Part shown: positions 47,462 through 56,526 of the stretch, piece by piece
How positions within the stretch are numbered: position 1 is the stretch's first letter
How the letters are laid out: every line of letters begins with the position of its first letter
Source: Planctomycetaceae bacterium
GTDB taxonomy: Bacteria > Planctomycetota > Planctomycetia > Planctomycetales > Planctomycetaceae
DNA length: 64,000 nucleotides
Assembly (NCBI GenBank): GCA_024742875.1
Contig: JANSXP010000004.1
Coordinates: 124,001-188,000 of the forward strand
Direction: 5' to 3'
The notes under the pieces: model-generated
The model's database searches: none
The model's input: only the letters and a program-made list of their open reading frames with translations
Told to the model about the DNA's origin: nothing
Made by a program: the position numbers and the translations under genes

Positions 47462-48046
47462 ATGCAGACGTTCAGCAGACATCTTAAACGATGGGGCGTG
47501 CTAACGACTATCTGCCTGATGACCTTCGTCAACAGCGGTTGTACGTTGACCGGTGGTTTCATCGGCGTGCTTTACGAATATATGCTGTTCTGGGAGACTC
47601 TCCCGGTCATGCCCATCACGCCGTACCATACGCAGCGGCTGGAGGACGAGCTGCATCGCGAGGAACGCTACGACCGCGTTCCCGTACTGGACCCCATCGA
47701 GGGTGCCAATGCTCCGATCTTCTGTGTGGACCCACCGTCGGACGACCAGGTCATCCGGGCGTTGCCGGATGAAGTGGGCGGCGGCATCGCCTTCCTGCAG
47801 GAGACGCAGCGAAACAACGTTCGCATCGTTGTCGAGCCGATCGTCGACCGACTCGACGAGTGCAAAGTCTACCCCCATGTTGGCCCGGCCAGACTGCACC
47901 ACTGCCACTACAAGTGCACGGTGTACTATGACAAGACCATCCGCTCATACTGGCCTATCCCGTTCACTCACACGGACCAGACAGAAGAAGTCGTCTACAT
48001 CGACAAAGACCACCTGATCCGCTGTGCCGGACCGGTCGTCAACTAA
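47462..48046 (+). CDS. Lipoprotein of unknown function
   Basis: About 194 residues from ATG 47462 (MQTFSRHLKRWG), chosen because GTAGGG lies 8-9 bases upstream; ATG 47453 sits too close to that site. Residues 8-27 form a lipoprotein signal with lipobox VNSGC. The mature protein has several Cys and His residues (HHCHYKC) and ends in VVYIDKDHLIRCAGPVV. I recognise no family; an envelope location is the only safe statement. Confidence 0.7.
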   Translation: MQTFSRHLKRWGVLTTICLMTFVNSGCTLTGGFIGVLYEYMLFWETLPVMPITPYHTQRLEDELHREERYDRVPVLDPIEGANAPIFCVDPPSDDQVIRALPDEVGGGIAFLQETQRNNVRIVVEPIVDRLDECKVYPHVGPARLHHCHYKCTVYYDKTIRSYWPIPFTHTDQTEEVVYIDKDHLIRCAGPVVN

Positions 48047-48077
48047 GACGCCACACACCTGCTGACACCACCAGACA

Positions 48078-48110
48078 AAGCCGACTCCCACGGGACGTCG
48101 GCTTTTCTTA
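48078..48110 (+). terminator. Intrinsic terminator of the lipoprotein gene
   Basis: AAGCCGAC (48078-48085) and GTCGGCTT (48097-48104) form an 8-bp stem followed by TTCTT. It lies 32 bp after the stop codon, in a convergent gap. Confidence 0.8.
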
Positions 48111-48163
48111 TGCGCGTGAGACAAAGACCGGCTGCCGCCCCGCCCAAAACACTCGTGCGAAGA

Positions 48164-48610
48164 TCAGTCTTCGAGCATCTCCTGCAAAGTTTCGTAGCGA
48201 AACTCCATACCTTCGGAGATGGATTCCTGCACTTTGTCAGCGGTCATGACAAATCCCAGCATGCCGCCGGGTGGTTCAAATTCAATTTCGTCAATCAGCT
48301 CGCACGAATTGTCGCCGGTGGCACGAATCGTCTGCGTATGAATCCACTTGCGGGTGGGCCCATCGGTTTGCTCGGCCACAATTTCGGTCTCCGACACGGA
48401 CGTCCACTGATGGATAATCCGCTGTTTGAACCCATAGGCCGACACGCGAAATTCGATGTTTGCGCCGGCCGTCACCTGTTCGGGAGCGTTCAGAATTTCC
48501 AGCTCCAGTTCCGGATCGCTGATCTCCGGCAGATTGGCCGTCGCTCCCAGAAACTGACGCAGGCAGGCCGCGCTGCATTGCAGCTGAGCGGATGTCGTGG
48601 ATGTTGGCAT
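48164..48610 (-). CDS. SRPBCC-superfamily-like protein
   Basis: About 148 residues from ATG 48610 (MPTSTTSAQLQCSA). The order of segments (ELEILNAPEQVTAGANIEF, IIHQWTSVSETEIVAEQ, then WIHTQTIRATGDNSCELIDEIEFEPPGG and a C-terminal helix) is that of START-like/polyketide-cyclase ligand-binding folds. Such proteins bind hydrophobic ligands; the ligand here is unknown. There is no signal peptide. The call rests on pattern only. Confidence 0.6.
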   Translation of the reverse strand: MPTSTTSAQLQCSAACLRQFLGATANLPEISDPELELEILNAPEQVTAGANIEFRVSAYGFKQRIIHQWTSVSETEIVAEQTDGPTRKWIHTQTIRATGDNSCELIDEIEFEPPGGMLGFVMTADKVQESISEGMEFRYETLQEMLED

Positions 48611-49058
48611 AAGAATTCGATGTCGAAGACAGGTTCTGACAGGCCACACAGCAGGACTGCGGGCAGGAATTGACAAAACGGCCGGGGCCGGCGTTTAACC
48701 AGGAAACCTTCGGCCGCAGACCATCAGGGCGCCCCCCTTGGCGGGAACTGCCAGCTGGCCGGTACGAGCGCCACGGTGCGTTGCTCTGTCCCCAGTGTAC
48801 ACGTCCGCGCGTCCTTCACCCAATGAGTGGCGCACGTCAGTCTCTGTCGCGGGAATCCACTCGAATCCGCCGGCAGTCACTGGGACATCCCGGCACCTGG
48901 TCTGATCACCCGCTGGAGATCCCTTGACAGTGTGAGTGGAAGGGTTAATGTGGTCGAGGTGTTTGATCAGGTAAAATCCTGACGATCCACGAGATTCGCC
49001 TTCAGCGGGCCTGGAGCGGTTCGCATCAAAAATTGCAGCAATTTACTGAGGCTGTTGA
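48611..49058. other. Divergent intergenic region
   Basis: 448 bp between the SRPBCC-like and STAS genes. It contains the sigma-70-like promoter at 48924-48951 and no acceptable open frame. Confidence 0.5.
48924..48951 (+). promoter_or_regulatory. Sigma-70-like promoter of the STAS operon
   Basis: A perfect TTGACA at 48924-48929, a 16-bp spacer and TAATGT as a weak -10 element. It lies about 100 bp upstream of the STAS ATG. Confidence 0.4.
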
Positions 49059-49409
49059 ATGTCAGATCAGCGTATTGATATCGAAGAAATCGGTGAAGTC
49101 ACCGTCGCCCGTTTTCTGGACAAGAAAATCCTCGACGAGGCCAATATCGATAAGATCGGAAGTGAGCTGTTCGGACTGGTGGAGCAGGACGGTCGCAAAA
49201 ACATCATCCTCGACTTTTCGCTGGTCGAGTATCTCTCAAGTGCGGCCCTGGGCAAGTTGATTACGATGCACAAGAAAGTGGCCCACGCTGGCGGGACCTG
49301 TGCACTTTGCAACATTCAGAAAGACATTCTGGACGTCTTCAAAATCACACAGCTGCACAAGGTACTGACGCTCTGCACGGACCTTGACGACGCTCTGGGC
49401 AAGTTCTAG
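49059..49409 (+). CDS. STAS-domain anti-anti-sigma factor (SpoIIAA/RsbV-like)
   Basis: 116 residues, one STAS domain. IILDFSLVEYLSSAALGKLI is the diagnostic segment, with the phosphorylatable Ser in the D-S-S/S-S-A loop. These proteins bind and titrate an anti-sigma kinase when unphosphorylated (family knowledge). The gene is followed 102 bp later by a gene for a matching HATPase, giving a compact partner-switching pair. No sigma factor or phosphatase gene is adjacent. Confidence 0.9.
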   Translation: MSDQRIDIEEIGEVTVARFLDKKILDEANIDKIGSELFGLVEQDGRKNIILDFSLVEYLSSAALGKLITMHKKVAHAGGTCALCNIQKDILDVFKITQLHKVLTLCTDLDDALGKF

Positions 49410-49511
49410 CCCGACGCTGCCAGGGCACACTGTGTGCCCTGACGCGAATGGCGTGATTCTGCCCGCCGCCGGTTTCGTCCAGCGCACCTCCCTGCTGCAA
49501 ACACCTTTGAC

Positions 49512-49949
49512 ATGTCCGATCCGTCTGTGCTGTCTGTTCAAATCCCCAGCGACACGAGTGAAGGTCTCGTGGTGCAGGAGCAGATCATTAGCCTGATGGA
49601 GCAGCACGAATACAGCATGCGTGACGTGTTCGCGATGCGGCTGTCCCTGGAAGAAGCCATTACCAACGCCATCAGGCACGGCAATCGGGGCGACAGGGAC
49701 AAGCAGGTCACCATCAATGCGACGGTGTCTGACGAAAAACTTCGGGTCGAGGTGGAAGACGAGGGCGAAGGTTTCGATCCGGATGACGTGCCGGATCCCA
49801 CATCGGCCGAATTCATCGAACGTCCGTCCGGTCGCGGCCTGATGCTGATGCGGGCCTACCTGAATTTCGTGGAGTACTCCAACGGTGGTCGTCGCATCAC
49901 CATGGAACGTGAACGCAATTCAGAGCTTCCAATTATCGAAGACGACTAA
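49512..49949 (+). CDS. Anti-sigma factor serine kinase (RsbW/SpoIIAB-like HATPase)
   Basis: 145 residues of HATPase_c_2 type. MRLSLEEAITNAIRHGNRG is the N-box with the magnesium-binding Asn, VEDEGEGFDP is the G1 box and PSGRGLMLMRAYLN is the ATP-lid region. It would phosphorylate the STAS protein encoded upstream and hold a sigma factor encoded elsewhere. It is cytoplasmic and ends in an acidic tail. Confidence 0.9.
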   Translation: MSDPSVLSVQIPSDTSEGLVVQEQIISLMEQHEYSMRDVFAMRLSLEEAITNAIRHGNRGDRDKQVTINATVSDEKLRVEVEDEGEGFDPDDVPDPTSAEFIERPSGRGLMLMRAYLNFVEYSNGGRRITMERERNSELPIIEDD

Positions 49950-49984
49950 GCTGGGCCATGGCTTTAGCCGCTTCCCGTCTGGCC

Positions 49985-51388
49985 TTAATGCCTGGAAGCC
50001 AGCTCCCGGGCAGTGTCCAGCAGCATCTCCCGTAACAGGCGCAGAGAGTCATGTGCCTCCTCGTCGGTCATGCACATGGGCGGGGACACGCGAATCACAC
50101 GTCCCGCGAGGGGCCCCAGCATGTGGATGCCGTTCCCCTTTTGGTCGCCCTGATAGCACCGCTGCACAACCGCATTCGCCACATGCGCAGCATCCGTGTG
50201 TCCGCAGTCATCACATTCGATTCCGTACACCATGCCTTCGCCGCGAACACGGCCGATGACGCCCGTCTCTTTCAGTGCACAAAGCGCGGGAATGAAGATC
50301 TGCTCCAGTTCTCGGGTCCGCGCCAGAATGCCTGTGCTTTCAAATTCATCCAGCGTGGCCAGCACAGCAGCCGAAGAGACAGGATTGGCACTCCAGGTGT
50401 CAGACGTATCACCGTACCCCATCAGATCGCAGACATCGCGGCGGCCCACTGCGGCACTGACAGGGACACCGTTGCCCAGACCTTTGCCCAGACAGACGAA
50501 GTCCGGCTCCAGACCGTACTTCTCAAAGGCATACATCGTGCCCGTGCGACCAAAATTGGACTGCACCTCATCCAGAATAAACAGAATGTCCCGTTCACGG
50601 CAGAACCGCTGCAGCAACTGAAGGTACTCAGCCGGCGGATGATAACTGCCTCCGCCTCCCAAATAGGGCTCGGTGATCAGACAGCCGACAGGGTGCTCCG
50701 CGGCTGCCACAACTTCCTCCAGTTCCTGCCGATAGAAGTCTTCAGCGAACGGCTTCCCGGGCGTCTCCAGATCTGAGCACTCTTCACGGGGAAAGGTGAG
50801 AAATCGAACGCGAGGGTCGCGTTCGGCGTCTTTTTCGCTGCCGGTGACAGCACCCGACAATCCTTTTTTGCCATGGAATCCAAAGCGAGTCGCCAGCACG
50901 CCGGGTCGGGCCGGATCGCGTCGCATGCAGGCCCAGAGAGCCTTCTGCACGGCTTCCGATCCGGAGGCCGCCCAGATCACAGATTCCAGTCGTCCGCCGC
51001 CGGGGCTGTTCTGCAGGCTGGCCGCCAGACGGCTGCTGGCCTCTGCTTCCAGCGGTGTGATCGCGTTGTAGGCGGTCAGCGACACCGCCTCGACAAAACC
51101 TGTTGTTTCGGGGGCCTGCTGATCCCAGCCGAGGTAACTGCGAAACCGACCCAGCCAGGCAACCGGGTTGTGCCCAAGGTTGGCCACCAGGACGCCGGAC
51201 GAGTAGTCGTACAGTCGGCGGCCTTCCGGCGTCCAGTGAAAAACGCCGGCGGAACGTTCCAGCACAGCCTGTGTGGGCGTGTAGGTCCGCAGCGAATGCG
51301 GCTCCGTGTCTCCGATCTGCTGCCGAATGTGATTCGACGCCTCTTCGCCGGTAAAAGAAATCACATGAGATGTTCTGTCAGCCGTCAT
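49985..51388 (-). CDS. Class III PLP-dependent aminotransferase
   Basis: About 467 residues from ATG 51388 (MTADRTSHVISF), with a G-rich Shine-Dalgarno-like stretch upstream; ATG 51433 and TTG 51487 are alternatives. Conserved parts: WAASGSEAVQKAL (PLP phosphate), FILDEVQSNFGRTG (Asp to the pyridine N), and VCLGKGLGNGVPVSA with the Schiff-base Lys. This is the ornithine/4-aminobutyrate/acetylornithine aminotransferase group; the specific substrate is not clear from context. It lies 104 bp after the DUF2760 gene on the same strand and may be co-transcribed. Confidence 0.88.
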   Translation of the reverse strand: MTADRTSHVISFTGEEASNHIRQQIGDTEPHSLRTYTPTQAVLERSAGVFHWTPEGRRLYDYSSGVLVANLGHNPVAWLGRFRSYLGWDQQAPETTGFVEAVSLTAYNAITPLEAEASSRLAASLQNSPGGGRLESVIWAASGSEAVQKALWACMRRDPARPGVLATRFGFHGKKGLSGAVTGSEKDAERDPRVRFLTFPREECSDLETPGKPFAEDFYRQELEEVVAAAEHPVGCLITEPYLGGGGSYHPPAEYLQLLQRFCRERDILFILDEVQSNFGRTGTMYAFEKYGLEPDFVCLGKGLGNGVPVSAAVGRRDVCDLMGYGDTSDTWSANPVSSAAVLATLDEFESTGILARTRELEQIFIPALCALKETGVIGRVRGEGMVYGIECDDCGHTDAAHVANAVVQRCYQGDQKGNGIHMLGPLAGRVIRVSPPMCMTDEEAHDSLRLLREMLLDTARELASRH

Positions 51389-51492
51389 CTTTGCCCCCAC
51401 ATTCTCGCCAACCACAGCTGTCGGACGGCCCATCGCCAGCCACTGCCGCAGCGGGGGCTGCTTGAAGCCGAAGCGTGCTGTCTTCAAAGCGA

Positions 51493-52017
51493 CTATGTCA
51501 CCTGAATCTCGGCAGGCACCACCACATGAATGCCGGCCTCATCGCCCGTCCACTCCGGCACGTCACACCGGGAAGCCTGCCAGCCATGGTGCATCAGTTC
51601 ACCGGACGCCGCACCGGAGGATTGCGACACGCTGCCCGTCAGGCGGTATTTGCTGCTGGCTGCATCCTCTACGGACACCGTGCTGCCCTCTGCCTGATCG
51701 ACAACAGCCGAGAGGCCAAACATGCGATCGATCACGTCCTTGCAGCCTTTGTGAACTTCCCGTACGGCCGCTCCCACCTGAGCGTCGGAGTAGCCGTCGA
51801 TCGGCTCGTTCACGAAGTCAACAAAACGGGCATCTCGCTGCAGAGCCGCCAGCAGTGTGACGGCCTCGCTCCGGGCCGGTTTTTCCGGTTCCGGTTCCGG
51901 AGCGGGAGCTGGTTCCGGGGCGGGCAGTTTCTCTGTGGAGTCCGAGAGTGCAGACAGTACTTTCTGTGCTGTCTCGCCGCTGAACAGAATTTTGAAGGCA
52001 AGTCCAAGACGTCCCAT
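51493..52017 (-). CDS. DUF2760 family protein
   Basis: 174 residues. The pattern MGRLGLAFKILFSGETAQKV, a Pro/Glu linker (PAPEPAPAPEPEPEKP), then AVTLLAALQRDARFVDFVNE, GYSDAQVGAAVREVHKGC and YRLTGSVS...HHGW...HVVVPAEIQVT matches my memory of DUF2760 proteins closely. In other bacteria these are often near Hsp70-like genes (recollection, not checked). Function is unknown; no DnaK-like gene is adjacent here. Confidence 0.75.
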   Translation of the reverse strand: MGRLGLAFKILFSGETAQKVLSALSDSTEKLPAPEPAPAPEPEPEKPARSEAVTLLAALQRDARFVDFVNEPIDGYSDAQVGAAVREVHKGCKDVIDRMFGLSAVVDQAEGSTVSVEDAASSKYRLTGSVSQSSGAASGELMHHGWQASRCDVPEWTGDEAGIHVVVPAEIQVT

Positions 52018-52252
52018 GATCGATCTGTGATCCTGTGTGAATTATCAAAAGCACGGTGGGACCGGACTGTCTGCCATCGGAGCGTCCGGGCCCATACTGC
52101 AACGTATCCACCTGGCCGGCATTGCACAATTACGCGACCAAATCCGGCCGCCTGATTTTGCAGATCCAATCTGCCAGTCGGCCATCACCCAGCGCGAATC
52201 GGGGCGTTGGCGGTGGCCCGGTGATCACTGCACTGGCCGGTTCACGGCTGCA

Positions 52253-54565
52253 CTAGCCGCGGGACTCCTTTTCGGCTTCCCACTCCTCGGGTGAGAACAA
52301 CACATCACGTGCCTGAGCGCCATTGTACTGCCCCACGATGCCGTCTTCCGCCATCCAGTCGATCATCCGCGAGGCGCGTCCATAGCCGATTCCCAGACAC
52401 CGCTGCAGCAGCGAGCAGCTGCCACGGCCTTCCCGCACGACGACGTCAATGGCATCATGATACAGGTCATCATTCTGACGGGGACCGGCATCACCCGAGC
52501 TGTCGCCGCCACCGGACGATCCGCTGCGCGCGACCACCTGCTCCAGTTCCTCGCTGTATTCCGGCTCGATGTCTCCGAAGAAGTCGATCACATCGTTGAT
52601 CTCTTCATCGCTGACATAGGTGCCCTGAGCACGCGTCAGGCTGCTGGTACCAGGCGCCAGATACAGCATGTCGCCGCAGCCGAGCAGACGTTCGGCTCCG
52701 TTATCGTCGATGACGACGCGACTGTCCATTTTGCTGGCCACCTGGAAGGACACACGTGCCGGCAGATTGGATTTGATCAGGCCGGTGATGACATCCACCG
52801 TGGGCTTCTGCGTGGCGAGCACCAGATGGATGCCAACCGCTCGCGACTTTTGAGCCAGACGGATGATATGCGCTTCCACATCCTTGCCGCTGGTCATCAT
52901 CAGATCCGCCATTTCATCGGCGATGATCACGATGTACGGCATCTTGTGTGGGACGCTCTGTGCTTCTTCGTGCAGTTCACTGATACCCATTTTCGACAGT
53001 ACGGTGCTGCGGTCCAGCTTGTTGAAACCGTCAAGATGTCGCACGCCGACTTTCGAAAGCAGGTCGTATCGTTCCTCCATCTTGTCAACTGCCCACGCCA
53101 GCACGGCCTCCGCCTTCTTCATGTCCGTAATGACCGGATGCATGAGGTGAGGCAGCGTTTTGTAAGGGCTCAGCTCGACCATCTTGGGGTCGATCATCAG
53201 CATCTTCACTTCGTCCGGCGTGCGGGTCATCAGCATCGACAGAATCAGCGAGTTCAGGCACACACTCTTACCGGTGCCCGTGCGGCCGGCAATCAGCAGG
53301 TGCGGCATTTTGGCCAGATCAACGGCCAGTGAACGACCGCTGACATCCTTGCCGAAGTACAGCGGGATTTTCATCTCATCAGACTTCGCACCGGTCGCCT
53401 GAATCAGCTCCTTCAACCGGACTGTCACCTGCTTCTCATTCGGCACCTCCACGCCAACGGTGTTCTTGCCGGGAATGGGGGCCACAACTCGCACAGAAGG
53501 AACACGCAGCGCGATGGCCAGGTCGTCTTCCAGCGCGGTCACTTTATTCAGCCGCAGGCCTGGCTCCAGATCCAGTTCAAACTGAGTCACCGTCGGGCCG
53601 GTGTCAACTTCGGAAACGCGAATGTTCAGGCCAAACTGGCTAAACGTTTTTTCGAGAGTGGCCGCCGCAATGCGCGCCTTTTTGGCCAGCAGCCCGTAGG
53701 GAAAATCTTCCGGCTCTTCGAGCAAAGCCAGGTCAGGCAGATTGTATTGCTGCGGTTCGTATGGTTCGTCATCGAAACCGGAATGCACGGTCAGCTCAAC
53801 GGGCGGATTGATTTTCAAAGCGTCCGCGTCGTCTGGGCCGTCTTCGTCGTCTGCGAAATCTTCATCGTCCCAGTGTTCTTCATCACTGACCGTTTCGTCA
53901 CGAAGGGAGTCCTCCTGTTCGACGGGCGTATTGATGGAGATCGTCGCGAGTTGCTCTTCCTCCGGGTCCTCAGTGCGTGGACGCGGCTTCAGCGCAGAAG
54001 CCACGGACGCCATGCCGGCACCCACGGCCAGCGGCAGTGAGGCCAGACGCACACCGGGAGAGGCAACAGACCAAAGAGGGGACAGCATCCAGCCGGACAG
54101 GAATCCGCAGGCCAGGAGAATCATCACACCAACGGCTGAGAAGCCATCGTGAAGCAGCACGCCCGTCCATGCCCCAATGACACCTCCGCTGCCGTAAATG
54201 GAATCGGAGTGCAGATTGGGCACCAGCACCTGCAAAGCCGCACAGGTGGAAACCACCAGCAGCAGCGTTCCGGCGATAGCCAGCCAGTTGCGTTTGGGCA
54301 TCTCTCGGGAAAACAGACTGACATCCCATGCCACAAGCACGGCCAGCGCCATCCAGACACCGGCCCCCAGCAGTTGCTTGCCATAGTGGGCAATCGTGGC
54401 CCCCGTCGTTCCGCAGATGTTGATCGGCGTCTGCCGGGCCGGAAATACCAGATCGGAAGGTGGGTCCGCAGGGTCGTAACTGAGAAAACTCAAACCAACG
54501 AACACGACCAGGGCCATCAGCCCCAGCGCGAGTACGTCGTTTCGAAATCGTTCGTAGTCGAACAT
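52253..54565 (-). CDS. ftsK: FtsK/SpoIIIE-type DNA translocase
   Basis: About 770 residues from ATG 54565 (MFDYERFRNDVLALG). Four or five N-terminal membrane helices (residues about 10-190) are followed by an acidic linker, the alpha/beta motor with Walker A AGRTGTGKSVCLNS near residue 430 and Walker B VIIADEMADLMM, and a C-terminal gamma winged helix (GRGSCSLLQRCLGIGYGRASRMID) that reads KOPS-like polar sequences (family knowledge). It pumps chromosomal DNA at the division site. It is shorter than E. coli FtsK because the linker is short. Confidence 0.94.
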   Translation of the reverse strand: MFDYERFRNDVLALGLMALVVFVGLSFLSYDPADPPSDLVFPARQTPINICGTTGATIAHYGKQLLGAGVWMALAVLVAWDVSLFSREMPKRNWLAIAGTLLLVVSTCAALQVLVPNLHSDSIYGSGGVIGAWTGVLLHDGFSAVGVMILLACGFLSGWMLSPLWSVASPGVRLASLPLAVGAGMASVASALKPRPRTEDPEEEQLATISINTPVEQEDSLRDETVSDEEHWDDEDFADDEDGPDDADALKINPPVELTVHSGFDDEPYEPQQYNLPDLALLEEPEDFPYGLLAKKARIAAATLEKTFSQFGLNIRVSEVDTGPTVTQFELDLEPGLRLNKVTALEDDLAIALRVPSVRVVAPIPGKNTVGVEVPNEKQVTVRLKELIQATGAKSDEMKIPLYFGKDVSGRSLAVDLAKMPHLLIAGRTGTGKSVCLNSLILSMLMTRTPDEVKMLMIDPKMVELSPYKTLPHLMHPVITDMKKAEAVLAWAVDKMEERYDLLSKVGVRHLDGFNKLDRSTVLSKMGISELHEEAQSVPHKMPYIVIIADEMADLMMTSGKDVEAHIIRLAQKSRAVGIHLVLATQKPTVDVITGLIKSNLPARVSFQVASKMDSRVVIDDNGAERLLGCGDMLYLAPGTSSLTRAQGTYVSDEEINDVIDFFGDIEPEYSEELEQVVARSGSSGGGDSSGDAGPRQNDDLYHDAIDVVVREGRGSCSLLQRCLGIGYGRASRMIDWMAEDGIVGQYNGAQARDVLFSPEEWEAEKESRG

Positions 54566-55149
54566 CGTTGAGTTTTCCAGGTAGGTGCCAGGCCGTCGTT
54601 TGACCTCCGACTCTGCGCACAAGGGGAGCGCAGACGCGAAAGCGAATGGAAAATTCCAGCTGGCAACCTGGCAGCAGACACCAGGTCACCGCGAAGGCGG
54701 GAGCAGCAAAATGCGACGGCACGATTTGCTGCCAGTGATGAAGGCCCCCCGAAGGGATGCTCAAGTTTATCACCCACTGCATGAGCTCGCCGGTCGATTT
54801 CGAACACCAGCCGGTCAAATCAGCGTCGCAGAAAGCGAAGCTGCCTGCTGTACGTGTCAGTGAAAAGGGCCGTCTGTAGGAACTGACCGCGTTGTTTGTG
54901 CCGTACGATGCCCGACTGAAGCAAACCGGCTTTCCACAGCGCTGATTGGTGTTTGCCGCTTGACGGTAAAGCTGGTGAGCCGCTGGATTCTCTTCTGAAC
55001 AACACCCGGGATTCTGGTTCTGTCAGTCAGCGAAACCCTGCCGGTCACAGGGACTGTGACGGTTGATGATACACTCGACAGCCCGCCACAATTGCGTGTC
55101 ACTCGGCTTTTGCGCACACTGAACAGATCCTTTGTCCCCGGGAATCCGC
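54566..55149. other. Divergent intergenic region
   Basis: 584 bp between ftsK and the Nramp-like gene. Apart from the palindrome at 55044-55060 I see no gene, RNA or strong promoter. Confidence 0.5.
55044..55060. promoter_or_regulatory. Palindromic operator candidate upstream of the Nramp-like gene
   Basis: GTCACAG-GGA-CTGTGAC is a perfect 7-3-7 inverted repeat about 90 bp before the start codon, the size expected of a dimeric repressor site. No matching regulator is encoded nearby. Confidence 0.45.
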
Positions 55150-56481
55150 ATGACTCCAGACGCCACGCCGAACACATCTTCTGAGACCAGTCCGACTTCT
55201 GTGCCCCAGGCCTGGTACCGCCGGATTGGACCGGGGCTGATCACGGCCTGTGTGGTGATTGGGCCGGGCAGCATCATGACCAGTTCCACCATTGGAGCCA
55301 ACGACGGCTACGCGATGCTGTGGGTGGTGGCTGTTTCGGTCGCCTTTATGCTGACGTACATGACACTTGGCGCACGACTGGGGGCCGTCAGTAATGCGGC
55401 TCCCGGTGATCTGATCCGTAAAAAGTCGGGCAAAGGTCTGGCGATCGCGATGGGAATCGGCGTGTTCTTTATCTCGGCCGCCTTTCAATCGGGAAACAAC
55501 ATTGGCCTGGCCGCCGCCTTCGAGCCGTTTGTGGAAAGCAAACAGGCGGTGTCAGCACTGATCGTGGGATTCAACCTGCTGGCCATCGGCTTTCTGTTTA
55601 TCTTCCGCAATCTCTACCAGTCACTCGAACGGCTCATGACGGTTCTGGTTGGGCTGATGCTGGTCAGCTTTGCCATCAACCTGTTCAGCCTGAAGCCCAA
55701 CCTGGGGGAACTGGCGGGAGGCTTTCGACCGTCACTGGGCACGTCGGGAGAAGTGCTGCCGGTGCTGGGCCTGATCGGCACCACCTTTGTCATTACGGCC
55801 GCCTTTTATCAGGCGTATCTGGTGCGTCAAAAGGGCTGGAGAGTGGCCGATATCCAAAGCGGCCTGATCGACGCCCGCATCGGCTCGGCCATCATGTTTC
55901 TGATCACCCTGATGCTGATGTCCACCGCGGCCGCCGCGTTTTACGGGAAACAGGTTGAGCTCAATAACCCGGTGGCTGTGGCCACGGCACTGGAGGCCAC
56001 ATTCGGTCCGTCCGCCAAGATCATTTTCTGCCTCGGACTGTTTTCCGCCGCGTACTCGTCGTTTCTGGTCAACTCCATGATTGGCGGCTTTATGGCGTCT
56101 GACGGCCTCGGCTTTGGCAGCGATGCCAACTGCAATGGTCCCAAAATCATGACGACGATTGCCCTGCTGACCGGCATGTCAGTGGGCGTGGCCGTGATCG
56201 CGTGGGATTTTGACCGCACTCCCACAATCATTGCCGCGCAAGCCGTCACTGTGATCGCCGCGCCACTGGTGGCAGGCGTGCTGCTGTGGCTCACCAGTTC
56301 GCGTGAAGTCATGGGCGATCACGTCAATGGACCGGTCACAGTCGTGTTTGCCGGCCTGGGGCTGCTGCTACTGGTGGCGATGGCCGCTAAGACAGCGTTT
56401 GTCGACATCCCGAAAAAAATCAGCGACTACACATCCACCCCGGCGACGGCCCCGAGCAACGGCGAATCCGCTCCAGATTGA
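55150..56481 (+). CDS. Nramp-superfamily transporter with non-canonical metal site
   Basis: About 443 residues from ATG 55150 (MTPDATPNTSSETS), with GGGA upstream; TTG 55132 is less likely. Ten or eleven membrane helices. The first helix reads GPGLITACVVIGPGSIMTSS, where canonical Nramp proteins have D-P-G-N; here it is GPGS. The helix 6 motif M-P-H is replaced (ITAAFYQAYLV). The residues that coordinate Mn/Fe are therefore missing, so another substrate (for example magnesium, or a non-metal) must be considered. It is a cytoplasmic-membrane protein, monocistronic, with the palindrome upstream. Confidence 0.82.
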   Translation: MTPDATPNTSSETSPTSVPQAWYRRIGPGLITACVVIGPGSIMTSSTIGANDGYAMLWVVAVSVAFMLTYMTLGARLGAVSNAAPGDLIRKKSGKGLAIAMGIGVFFISAAFQSGNNIGLAAAFEPFVESKQAVSALIVGFNLLAIGFLFIFRNLYQSLERLMTVLVGLMLVSFAINLFSLKPNLGELAGGFRPSLGTSGEVLPVLGLIGTTFVITAAFYQAYLVRQKGWRVADIQSGLIDARIGSAIMFLITLMLMSTAAAAFYGKQVELNNPVAVATALEATFGPSAKIIFCLGLFSAAYSSFLVNSMIGGFMASDGLGFGSDANCNGPKIMTTIALLTGMSVGVAVIAWDFDRTPTIIAAQAVTVIAAPLVAGVLLWLTSSREVMGDHVNGPVTVVFAGLGLLLLVAMAAKTAFVDIPKKISDYTSTPATAPSNGESAPD

Positions 56482-56489
56482 CGGGGCGT

Positions 56490-56510
56490 TGGGGAGCAGC
56501 CGACTCCCCA
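56490..56510. terminator. Hairpin in the convergent gap after the Nramp-like gene
   Basis: TGGGGAG (56490-56496) pairs with CTCCCCA (56504-56510). No T-run follows on either strand, so terminator function is uncertain. Confidence 0.35.
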
Positions 56511-56526
56511 CCTGGCGACGATTCGT

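Noticed and set aside
54658..54675. GG-N10-GC match (TGGCAACCTGGCAGCA)
   Set aside because: Poor -12 element and nearly 500 bp from the next gene; treated as chance.
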